From positions 1-64,000 of the forward strand of contig NZ_CP040825.1 of NCBI RefSeq assembly GCF_006228185.1: 64,000 bases of DNA, written 5' to 3'. The notes beneath the pieces are model-generated. The model searched no databases. It worked only from the letters and a program-made list of their open reading frames with translations, and was not told where the DNA came from. This DNA is from Mycoplasma nasistruthionis (lineage in GTDB: Bacteria > Bacillota_I > Bacilli_A > Mycoplasmatales > Metamycoplasmataceae). Positions 55,972 to 64,000 of this stretch are shown here, in pieces (positions within the stretch are counted from its first letter, which is position 1; every line of letters starts with the position of its first letter). The translations under genes and the position numbers were made by a program.

Positions 55972-56170
55972 GCTTTGTTAATAAATTTAAGCTAAAGAGA
56001 CTTAAACTTTAAAAGACAAATATTTTAGATACAGTCCATACACAAACGAAATTTTAAATAGATATTAAAAATGTAAGTGAAATTTTAATAAGCTAGTAAA
56101 AAAATGTACACATTCATGCATTAAGAACGTATGTGTTTTTATATGTTACAAAAATAATTTACATTAAAAA
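55972..56170. other. Intergenic spacer before IS debris
   Basis: A/T-rich; one weak hairpin near 56104-56141 (ACACATTCATGCATTAAGAACGTATGTGT) followed by T residues. No gene is seen. Confidence 0.45.
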
Positions 56171-57280
56171 ACCAAATTAAAAACTCATCATTACGGCTGA
56201 ATACTTATTAGAAACTGAACAAAACTTTACAATATAGACATTGTGTTATTGAAATCAAAAACAGGTAAATCTAAAAGAATAGTTCTCCCAAATAAAAAAA
56301 GATAACCCTTAATGACTTAAGTGAAAACAAAAGAGATGCTTATCAATGAATATCTGAAAAAATATTTGAAGACCACGGAATCAAAAAATCTAAATGTTAA
56401 AGCGACTAAAGGGATATCAAAAAAAGATTGCAAACAATAAAGATTAAACAGACCTAGATATTTTTGAGTTTTCAAGAATCTTATTTTATAACAACTATCA
56501 AAAGAAAACTCAGAAAGATTCGGCTGACAAATATTTAGATAAAAAATTGATGAATTGAATACTGAATGAAGTTCAAAAGTTAGGTAAAGTCATTGTCAGA
56601 GATAAACTTTACCATAAGTATTTAATAGTAAACATAAAAAGTGTTTTCTTATATGTTTTGAATAAATTATCTAAAACAAGTTATAAATCTAAGACTTACA
56701 CAAATAAGAAGACAAATAAAATTTCAAACGAAGATAAGTTTAAAAAAGTCTGAGTGGAAGATTTAGTGGCTGGTGATTTTTCATCAAGTTATTTTGCTGA
56801 AAAACTTCATACGGAAATTAAATTTGCAAAAGTAAATAACAAATAAAAAATATTTACATGTTATTACAGAAACTTTTTTCTAATTTTGTTTTGAGTTGAA
56901 CATTGTCTGATGATAGAATTGCTCAATCAACCATAAATGTTTTAAAAAATACTTTAGACAAGTATGGTTTTAGTCTGCGAATTTATCACAGCAATCATGA
57001 TATTGAGTACACAAATTGTGAATTAAGAAATTTCTGATGTCCCAGAATATTAAGTATTCAATGTTGTTTAAAGGAAATTCATTAGAAACAATACTTCTAA
57101 GTATTTATTTTTTTCAACGTGAACTTTTTGATTTATGCAATGCTTCAGAAATGAAATTTTCAAAAGTGTTTAATTTGATTAACAATTTCGTTAGTTCATA
57201 CAACAACGAAACGCCACAATCAAATTTAGAATATAAAACGCCATATACCCTTAATAAGCATATAGCGTTATGTGTATAAA
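56171..57280 (+). pseudogene. Degraded IS3-family (IS150/IS1221-like) transposase
   Basis: Several frames together give the IS3 OrfB order: KVWVEDLVAGDFSSSYF..., then LFSNFVLSWTLSDDRIAQSTINVLKNTL (usual D-LFSRxIVGWxLS), IYHSNHDIEYTNCEL (HSDxGxQYTS), SMLFKGNSLETILLSIYFF (SMSRxGNCxDNAxxESFF) and FVSSYNNETPQSNLEYKTPY (Y-N-x-x-R-x-Q-x-x-L-x-x-x-x-P). Many stops and frame changes and lost catalytic acids show long inactivity. The upstream part (56300-56750) reads as a basic orfA/orfB-like region. It ends near the R-M cassette. Confidence 0.65.
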
Positions 57281-57598
57281 TTTTTCCACTAAATATAGTA
57301 GCTTTTAATAAAACAATTTTTTATAAATTTCTAAAAACAAACAAAAACTCTCTAAATTATTAAAACAAATTAGACCAAATGAGGTAAAAATTAAAAAACA
57401 AAATGTGTGAAATGTTGAAAAAATACACATATTACATAATAAAATTACTTATGAAATTCTAATAGAATAACATTGTTTATATTATTGCAAAATCATTAAA
57501 TTAAATCACAAAAAGCAATAAATTAAATAATTTTTTACAGAAAATGGACAAAATTCCTGTTATTGTGCTGTTACTATGATGCCAAGTTTTAAATAATG
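57281..57598. other. Spacer with an isolated IS end
   Basis: A/T-rich, no gene. It holds the 19-base IS-end copy at 57546-57564 described separately. Confidence 0.5.
57546..57564 (+). repeat. Solo copy of the IS terminal repeat
   Basis: GGACAAAATTCCTGTTATT is identical to the inverse of the IS left end near 59431-59449 and nearly identical to the copies at 60959 and 60985. It and the inverted copy at 59431 flank the second R-M pair. Confidence 0.75.
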
Positions 57599-57604
57599 TA
57601 TAAT
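57599..57604 (+). promoter_or_regulatory. -10 box for the second restriction gene
   Basis: TATAAT is 31 bases before the start codon. Confidence 0.5.
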
Positions 57605-57634
57605 TTTTAAAAAAAGAAAATATTTTGGTGTCAT

Positions 57635-58339
57635 ATGAAATTTACAATTAAAGATTACGATTTGGTATTAAAAGAATTAGTTAATTACCTTAAAACTCAG
57701 TCCTTATATTTATCGAAAAATACTGATGATGGAAGAATCAATTCAATTATTAATGAATATGAACTGACTAAGGTGATATTAAATTCATATAGTAATATAA
57801 AAATATTTAAAGAATGAAACTTAGTCATAGATGTTCAACCTAGCCCAAGATGATGATTTGATATTCTTATAAAGAACCCAACTGAAAGTTTTTACTGCCC
57901 AATTAACATAAAAATTAGCAGTTTTAAAAATTCATCAGCTGATAATTTAAGTTCAAAAGAAGGGTTGTTTTTTGCTCTTACGGGCTTAGTAAAAAATAAA
58001 TGCCCTATAACATGAGATAAATATTTTAAATTATTATCTACCGCTTTGAAAGAAAATGAAAGAGATTATTATTTTTTAGTTATCAACAAAGATGACACAA
58101 ACGAAATATTTTTTAATTCTTTAAAAAGACTAAGAGTTATTGTGCCTAACGGTAATAACTTACCTTTCCAATGTAAATGATCTGATAATAAGACGATAAT
58201 TAATAGGACATTCAAAGAATCGAAGGACTTTATATTAAAAAATCTAGCTATGTCAGTATTAAGAAGAGCAAAAATATTGGATGATTTTAATGATGCTTTT
58301 CATGAATACTCAATTTCGATCAATAAAATTAAAGAATAG
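57635..58339 (+). CDS. Probable type II restriction endonuclease (EcoRV-like active-site spacing)
   Basis: This 234-residue protein is convergent with an adenine methyltransferase and overlaps it by 11 bases. A nuclease-like core is seen: PRWWFDILI (Asp76), then CPINIKISS (Asn91, Lys93). EcoRV uses Glu45, Asp74, Asp90 and Lys92, so the spacing is close, but the second Asp is Asn here; NxK variants occur in some endonuclease families. The call rests on partner gene and this motif. Target unknown. Confidence 0.65.
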
Positions 58340-59351
58340 CTTGCAAGACGCTTTGAGAAAAATGAAATCTACCGTCTTGCTTAATCCCTTTTTGTTCTCA
58401 ATTTATCGAGTTTAATTTTTTCACTAAAGATAATGCTTCCGTTTTAGTACAATTCACAAACAAACATAACACAGAAGCATCATAATTAATAAATGTATTT
58501 TTTGTTTGAATTTTCAACATATAAAAAGGCTTTTCATTCCTTGTTTTACAATTAACAAAAATTTGATAAGTGAATTCTTCAGGAGGCGAAGGCACGGGTC
58601 TAATTCAAGTGCGTGGTTCGTATTTAATTAATTTTAACTGCCCATCCCTTTCTGTTGATGAAACAACAAATGCTGTTTTTCCTTTTTCCAATTTAGAATT
58701 AAATCCTGATGCTCCGCCAACCTTGACAATAATTTTTTCATTAAAAAATATTTTTTTACCGAAAAAAATTTTACCATTTGAAAAATAGTAGTTAATTTTA
58801 TCTTTATGATTTTTTGTTTTAACTATCTTTACTATAGCTGTAGGGATTGAAGCGTTTTCTCAAACATCTTCGGGAATTTGCTCAAAATGAGTTATTGAGA
58901 AATGATCATAAATTCATTTATTTAGCTTTTTTGAGCTTGTATTCATAAAAATTGAAGCAGGAGTAATAAAAATTAGTTCCCCATCTTCTCTTAAATCATT
59001 TAATGCTTTTTCTAGAAAAAAATAAAATAGATTTGGTTTGTGATTCAAAAAATTACTTTCCAGTTTCTCAATAATGTTTTTGAACGCAACATATGGTGGA
59101 TTACCTATAATCACATCAGGTTTATAATTTGTATTAAAATACGATTTTATCACCGCTTTTTCATGCGCAATCGTTCTATCCACTTCTACACCAACTACAT
59201 TTTTATATTTTTGAATTAATACATTATAAAAAGCCCCTCCTCCTGAACTTGGTTCCAATATCAAACAAGGGTTTTTTAATGAAATTAAATTAATCATTTT
59301 ATCAACTATAAAACTTGGTGTAAAGACTTGTCCTAAAAATTCTTTATTCAT
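58329..59351 (-). CDS. DNA adenine-N6 methyltransferase (gamma class)
   Basis: This 340-residue protein has motif X GQVFTPSFIVDKM near the N-terminus, motif I LEPSSGGGAFYN, the acidic VVGVEVDR, and catalytic motif IV NPPYV. The order X-I-IV with the target region C-terminal is the gamma type, as in TaqI-like enzymes. Trp codons are TGA and the real stop is TAA at 58329. It should protect the site cut by the convergent nuclease. The pair lies between inverted copies of an IS end. Confidence 0.88.
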
Positions 59352-59416
59352 TTATTCTCCATTTTTTCAATTATAACACTTAAATTTGGCCTTTGTTTTA
59401 GGTTTATTGCTTATGG

Positions 59417-59449
59417 AACTTTTTGTCAAATAACAGGAATTTTGTCCAC
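59417..59449. repeat. IS left terminal inverted repeat
   Basis: Reverse complement reads GTGGACAAAATTCCTGTT... and continues ATTTGACAAAAAGTT, matching the outer right end with a few mismatches. Confidence 0.7.
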
Positions 59450-59532
59450 TTTCATTAGCTTTGTAAAATATTGCTTAATTTGTCACTTTTCGTGATTTAA
59501 TTTAATGATATTTTTATACAATATAAATGATG

Positions 59533-60920
59533 TTATTCTATTAGAATTTCATCAGCAATTTTGTTATGCAATGCGCGTATTTCTTTGAACATTTCGCGCA
59601 TTGCATTTTTTATTTCTTGTTCTTCAGGTTCAATTTGAGACAGTAAATTTATTAATCGATCCATGTATTTTTGTAAATATTGATGAAAGCTTTTATTTTT
59701 GCACAACAAAAAATACATTTGTTGAACATGTGGTACTGAAAGGTCTAAATTGTTTTCCAAAGCTCAAATTTCTGCTTTTGTCAAATCTTTTCCTTCAGGT
59801 TCTTTTGCATAATAAATCTTGTCTAAATATTTGAAATAAAAATTACCATCAGACGCCATTATTAATCTAGTTCATGATCAATCATGCATCATTAATCTTC
59901 TGCCATCACTCATATAAGCTGCGTAAATTTTCTTACCAAATCTAACCGCACCATTAATAACTTTTCTGTTGATTTCAATGTCAACTCTTCAATTATTTCT
60001 TAGCATTCCTTCTTTGTTGAATAATGATTTTTTAGCAATAACTTTTTTAAATTTGTGTTGTAGTAATTTACATATTTATCACCGTTTCTTCTTAAATCTT
60101 CAATTGTTTTAATTTGATTTTGACTAATGAAAACTGGTAGTTTATCTTGAGCACTTCTAAAAGATCTTTCAACATGCGGTTTGCGTTTAGGGTTTGATGA
60201 ACTTATTATTCTAATACCCTTTTCGTTTAAATTCTTTTCGAACATTGTCTCAGTACCTTCACTACCTCAAAATGTTTTATGCTTATCTGTATGGATTATT
60301 TTAGGGAATCCAAATCTTTTAAACACTATTTCTAGGAGTCTTTGATATCCAAGATTAGTTTCTTGATACTCAACCCACATACCTAAAAGCGTTCCTGTTG
60401 CTGCATCAATTGCATGGTAAAGATAAATTTTGTTTTTTAAATCTCTGGTAATTTTTCTCTTTCTCTTTTTGTAGTGTGAACATTATGTAGTTTCAATTGA
60501 TTAAATCTTAAAATCATAGTTTTATAAGTTATCTCACTTTTTATTTCATCAGATAAGAAAGCATTGTAAAAGGTTTTAAAGCTTAATTGATTAAACGTCC
60601 TATCAACATCAATTAACTTTTCTGTTACCGTTAAATATAATTTGTAAAGTTCATGAAATTTTTCATCAGAAACTTTATATTTTCTTATTTTATTTGTATT
60701 ACCATGATTTAATATAATTTCTGGTTTTTTATCAGTAAAACTTCGATTAATTTCTTGTTTGTATCTAGCGATAGTTTTCTTTGAAAGTCCTGTTCTGATA
60801 GCTAATGTTTCATTTGTTAAATTTGGGTTTGTGATGATAATTTCGATATTAATCTTTTTTCTTCTTTGATATTCAGATAATGAATGTATCTTGTTATTTT
60901 GTAGTTTAATTTTCGTTCCT
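59533..60920 (-). pseudogene. IS transposase (rve/DDE), two frameshifts
   Basis: The repaired frame has an N-terminal helix-turn-helix (NETLAIRTGLSKKTIARYKQ), a linker ending LHNVHTTKRERE, then the DDE core: YHAIDAATGTLLG (first Asp), IIHTDKHKTFWG (second Asp) and PHVERSFRSAQ (Glu), and a helical C-terminus to ...HNKIADEILIE. The frame breaks near 60452 (A5, expected A6) and near 60029 (A6, expected A7). No ATG opens the frame. The best-placed start is an ATT after AGGAACGAAA near 60920, so the start coordinate is approximate. Confidence 0.75.
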
Positions 60921-60958
60921 ATATTTTAAACTTATAGATTTTTTTGTAGATGTAAAGT

Positions 60959-60977
60959 GGACAAAATTCATGTTATT
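60959..60977 (+). repeat. Inner copy of the IS right terminal repeat
   Basis: GGACAAAATTCATGTTATT, one mismatch from the solo copy at 57546. Confidence 0.7.
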
Positions 60978-60984
60978 CCGAGAG

Positions 60985-61015
60985 GGACAAGATTCCTGTT
61001 ATTTGAGAAGAAATT
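60985..61015 (+). repeat. IS right terminal inverted repeat (outer copy)
   Basis: GGACAAGATTCCTGTTATTT followed by GAGAAGAAATT; pairs with the left end over about 31 bases with mismatches. Confidence 0.65.
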
Positions 61016-61058
61016 ACATATTAATAAATCTTTAGTTTCAAAATCAAATTTGGTGTGT

Positions 61059-61064
61059 TATAAT
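61059..61064 (+). promoter_or_regulatory. -10 box upstream of the lysine riboswitch
   Basis: TATAAT with an extended TGTGT before it. A leader of about 100 bases follows before the aptamer. Confidence 0.55.
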
Positions 61065-61118
61065 ACTTTTATGAATAGGCAATTTTTAAATATAACTATT
61101 AACATTACCTGACCGATT

Positions 61119-61147
61119 CGTACCTTTATTGTTCCGAGTCTTTTTTA
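61119..61147 (+). terminator. Possible short-leader terminator
   Basis: GATTCG ... CGAGTC followed by T6, between the promoter and the riboswitch aptamer. The stem is weak (6 bp), so this is tentative. A 25-codon open frame (61071-61149) overlaps it. Confidence 0.35.
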
Positions 61148-61170
61148 GTTATATCTTATTAATTGCAACA

Positions 61171-61329
61171 CTATAGAGGAGCTTTTAGTAAGAGTAAATA
61201 TCATAGCAGGCATGCGATGATTGATATTGAAAGGACATAAAAGCCGAAGCGTTAAAAACGGCAGTGCTTAACGCTGGTAGAAAAGCATAAAAGATTTCTA
61301 CTCTTTGGAAATTTCCATTGGTGCTATAG
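61171..61329 (+). promoter_or_regulatory. Lysine riboswitch aptamer (L box)
   Basis: Conserved L-box elements appear in order: CTATAGAGGAGC, AGTAAGAGTA, TTGAAAGGACATAAAAGCCG with GAAGCG, the CGCTGG segment, CTTTGGA, and GGTGCTATAG closing the P1 stem with CTATAG. It lies upstream of pepF with a terminator in between. In other bacteria L boxes control lysine synthesis or uptake. Here lysine would lower expression of a peptidase and a lipoprotein. Confidence 0.85.
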
Positions 61330-61356
61330 ATTTACCAAACTTTCTTAAAATAATAG

Positions 61357-61395
61357 AAAAAGTTTTGTAGGTTTATAGTCTACAAAACTTTTTTA
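61357..61395 (+). terminator. Riboswitch-controlled terminator
   Basis: AAGTTTTGTAG, GTTTATAGT, CTACAAAACTT then T6 form a strong stem after the aptamer. AAACTTTCTT at 61338 could pair with part of it as an antiterminator. Confidence 0.82.
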
Positions 61396-61412
61396 TTTAA
61401 ATTTGGAGCATT

Positions 61413-63242
61413 ATGAAAGCAAAACAGTATAAAAAATACTCAGATGTACCTAAACAGTATCAATGAGATTTAGAAGATATCTTGCAAAACAAACCTTTAA
61501 CTTATTGAATTGACTTAAGTGTTGAAATTGCTAAAAAAAGAATTAGTAATAAAGATAGTAAGTACAAAACTATTGAAGCGTATTTAGAAGATATTAAAGA
61601 TGCCAATTTAGCTAGTGAAGTTGAAAATAAAATTAGTAATTATTTATCTAATAAATTAAATGTTAATTTAATCGATCCTGAAATTAAAAAACTATCGCAA
61701 GATTATGAGTTTTTATCTCAACAACTAAGTGATGAGTTTGGTTCTGAGTTAAATCGATTTTATGCTAACATGGATAAAATGCTGATTTACAAAGAAGATC
61801 CAAGACTAAAGAATCACAAACGTTATATTGAAGAGTTAATTGAAAACAAAAAACACAAATTAAGTGATGAGGTTGAAGAATATTTAATTCAGTCAGCTAT
61901 CGGAGAGCCTGACCCACATGCAATCTTCTCAGTACTTACTAATTCAGAATTAGATTATGGTTATGTTGAATTTAAAAACAAAAAAGTTAAACTTAACCCA
62001 ACTAATCGCAGTCAATTTTTAAAGTCTGATGATTCTAATGTAAGAAAACAAGCATATCAAAATTACTGAAATGCTTACTATAAACACAAAGATTCGTTAA
62101 GTGAATTATTATTTCAAGAATTTCAACGCACGGCAACACATGCTAAATTAACCAAATATGATTCAGCAACGCAAATGCTGACTTCATCAGATAAGGTTTC
62201 AGATCAAGTTTTACAAACTTTATTTAAACAAGTTTCTGAAAATAGAAAAGTGTTATTGAAATATCGTAAATACTATAACAAGTTTTATCTTGCTAAGTTC
62301 AAGTCTAAAATGAAGAAATGAGACACACAAAGAGAACTAGTTAAAACAAAAGCCCAATATTCAGTAGAAGAAGCAAAACAATTAGTTCTAGATGCCATTC
62401 AACCATTTGGTAGCGAATATATTAATCAAGTTCAAAAGGCATTTAATGAGAATTGAATTGACTTTATGAGTGTTGTTAATAAACGTTCAGGAGCTTATTC
62501 AATTGGTGGAACGTATGGTATTGATAAGAAATATATCTTAATGAACTTTGATGGTGAGTTAGGAAGTGTGGAAACTTTAGCACATGAATTAGGTCATTCA
62601 ATGCATTCATATTTTTCAGACAAAAATCAACCCATTGAACTTAGCCAGTATCCGATCTTTTTAGCTGAAATTGCCTCAATTTTTAATGAGTTAATGCTAT
62701 TTGACAATCTGCTAAAAACATCAAATGACAAGAAGTTAAAATTTAAAATTTTAACTAACATGATTGATGGTTTTGTAGGAACAGTCCTGCGTCAGGTACA
62801 ATGAGCTAATTATGAATATGATTTATATCACGCTATTGCAAAAGGTAAAATTTCAAGTAGCTATGATGCTATTTCAAAACTGTATTTTGAAAATTCTAAG
62901 AAATATTCATTGTCGAAATTAAACAAATATGTTGCCAAAGATAATTTAGGTTCAATTTATGTACCACATTACTACTATGGATTTTATGTTTACAAATATG
63001 CTATAGGACAATTAGTAGCAAATTATTTCTTTGCTGATTATCAAAAACGTGGCAAAGAAGCATTAGATAATTACATCAAAAACTTTTTATCTCAAGGCTC
63101 AAGCGATTATCCGATTGAAATTTTGAAAAAAGTTGGAGTTGACTTAGAAGACAACAACTTTTATACACAAGGATTTGCTTATTTATCAGACCTAATTGAT
63201 CAATGAGTGGTTTTAGGTAAAGAAATTTTTAAAACAAAATAA
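61413..63242 (+). CDS. pepF: Oligoendopeptidase F (M3 family)
   Basis: This 609-residue zinc metallopeptidase cuts oligopeptides in the cytosol. The zinc site HELGH (His391, Glu392, His395) sits in [14 protein letters not shown], and the third ligand Glu lies in [33 protein letters not shown] and [11 protein letters not shown] are also family-like. Length is normal. The start at 61413 follows TTTGGAGCATT. It is under a lysine riboswitch and is followed 12 bases later by a lipoprotein gene. Confidence 0.95.
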
Positions 63243-63254
63243 CAAGGAGGTTAT

Positions 63255-64000
63255 ATGAAAAAATGATGATTATTACCAGTAGCTAGTACAAGTTTAATTC
63301 TTCCAGCACTTGCCCTTTCATGTAAAAACACATCAAGCGAAAGAACTTTAAACTTTTTATCTGAAAAACAAGTTGCTGAGTATCAACAAAAAGCACAACA
63401 ATATTCAAAACAAGCTTTAGATGCTCTTGCTGAATTTAATAAATACAGTAAACAAAAACAACAACTTGAACAACAAGCTGATTTATTAATCTTTTCACTG
63501 CAAGATTTAAATTCAGACTTATTAGCTGCGAAAACTAAATTATTCAATTTACAAGCTAAAAAAGAGTTATTATCTTTAGCTCTAGCATCTAGCGATTTTA
63601 CTCAACTAGAAGCCAAAGCGAAAGAATATTCAAACTCAGAATTTAAAATTCAGGATTTTCTAAATTCAGAATTTAATAGTTATTTAAATAAATCTTATGG
63701 AGATGAACAAAATCATTTACCAACACTAAAACAGATTACAGACAGAGCTAAAAGTTTAGAAAGTAATTTAAACACATTAAAACAAACTTTAGATAACAAA
63801 AACATTAATTTGGCTTTATTAAAAGATAAACAAAATAAAACAGAACAAGAAAATGCCCAAATCACAGCACTAGAATCTGAAATTCAAGCATCAAAAGAAC
63901 AACAATCAACTATTTCACAAGAATTAACTCAAAACTCTGAATCAATGTTGGTTGTTCAAAACCATATTTATCAAGATTTGAAACAACAAGCAAGCGATCA
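63255..64000 (+). CDS. Coiled-coil lipoprotein, 3' end outside the window
   Basis: The signal MKKWWLLPVASTSLILPALALSC (both Trp encoded by TGA) ends in a lipobox. The visible mature part (about 225 residues) is nearly all alpha-helical, rich in Q, K, L and E, with heptad spacing throughout. It has a perfect AAGGAGG 7 bases before the ATG and is 12 bases after pepF, so it should also be under lysine control. The function is unknown. Confidence 0.85.

Larger units (their letters stand above)
59417..61015 (-). mobile_element. Insertion sequence with DDE (rve) transposase, about 1.6 kb
   Basis: The left end 59417-59449 and right end 60985-61015 are imperfect inverted repeats (GGACAA-ATTCCTGTTATTTGA-AA...). 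A second right-end-like copy sits inside at 60959-60977. The transposase gene is on the minus strand between them. Target-site duplications were not found by eye. Confidence 0.7.

Overview
The window is AT-rich and reads coherently only if TGA codes for tryptophan. Almost every long gene has in-frame TGA codons at conserved Trp positions. With the many lipoboxes, tiny operons and one-copy tRNAs, this points to a mollicute, most likely a Mycoplasma/Mycoplasmopsis of the hominis-synoviae type. I cannot name the species.

Layout. 1-4.7 kb: the end of a surface-protein gene, a Sua5-like gene divergent from a mutM-pncA-smr-asnA block, and a membrane nuclease. 4.8-6.8 kb: a convergent NgoBV-like restriction-modification pair. 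7.0-7.3 kb: three tRNAs. 7.5-12.7 kb: minus-strand lipoproteins and a subtilase-like fragment. 12.9-15.6 kb: a P2-type cation ATPase. 15.7-26.1 kb: one enormous minus-strand reading region, an SGNH/GDSL hydrolase lipoprotein joined to about 3,000 residues of helical repeats. 26.3-29.3 kb: a 1004-residue lipoprotein. 29.7-29.9 kb: SRP RNA and tRNA-Arg. 30.1-33.8 kb: an asymmetric ABC exporter pair. 34.0-40.1 kb: a 2027-residue surface beta-galactosidase-like lipoprotein. 41.3-42.6 kb: rplK-rplA. 42.7-47.4 kb: the rimP-nusA-ylxR-infB-apt operon. 47.7 kb: a candidate structured small RNA. 47.9-49.2 kb: three small two-helix membrane proteins. 49.3-55.9 kb: a HAD phosphatase, a transposase remnant, ezrA-like, thiI and a split chromate transporter. 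56.2-61.0 kb: insertion-sequence debris enclosing a second restriction-modification pair. 61.1-64 kb: a lysine riboswitch, pepF and a lipoprotein running off the window.

Common themes are scavenging and surface interaction: nuclease, glycosidase, peptidase, hydrolase and many lipoproteins, together with defence by two R-M systems and IS activity. Nine reading frames are broken by what looks each time like loss of one base, almost always in a short A/T run (mutM, a lipoprotein, the giant SGNH gene four times, an ABC subunit, and an IS transposase twice). This is either uncorrected sequencing error or genuine decay or phase switching, and the sequence alone cannot decide. Two surface-protein genes carry long AT dinucleotide tracts about 50 bases before their starts, a typical position for phase-variable promoters.
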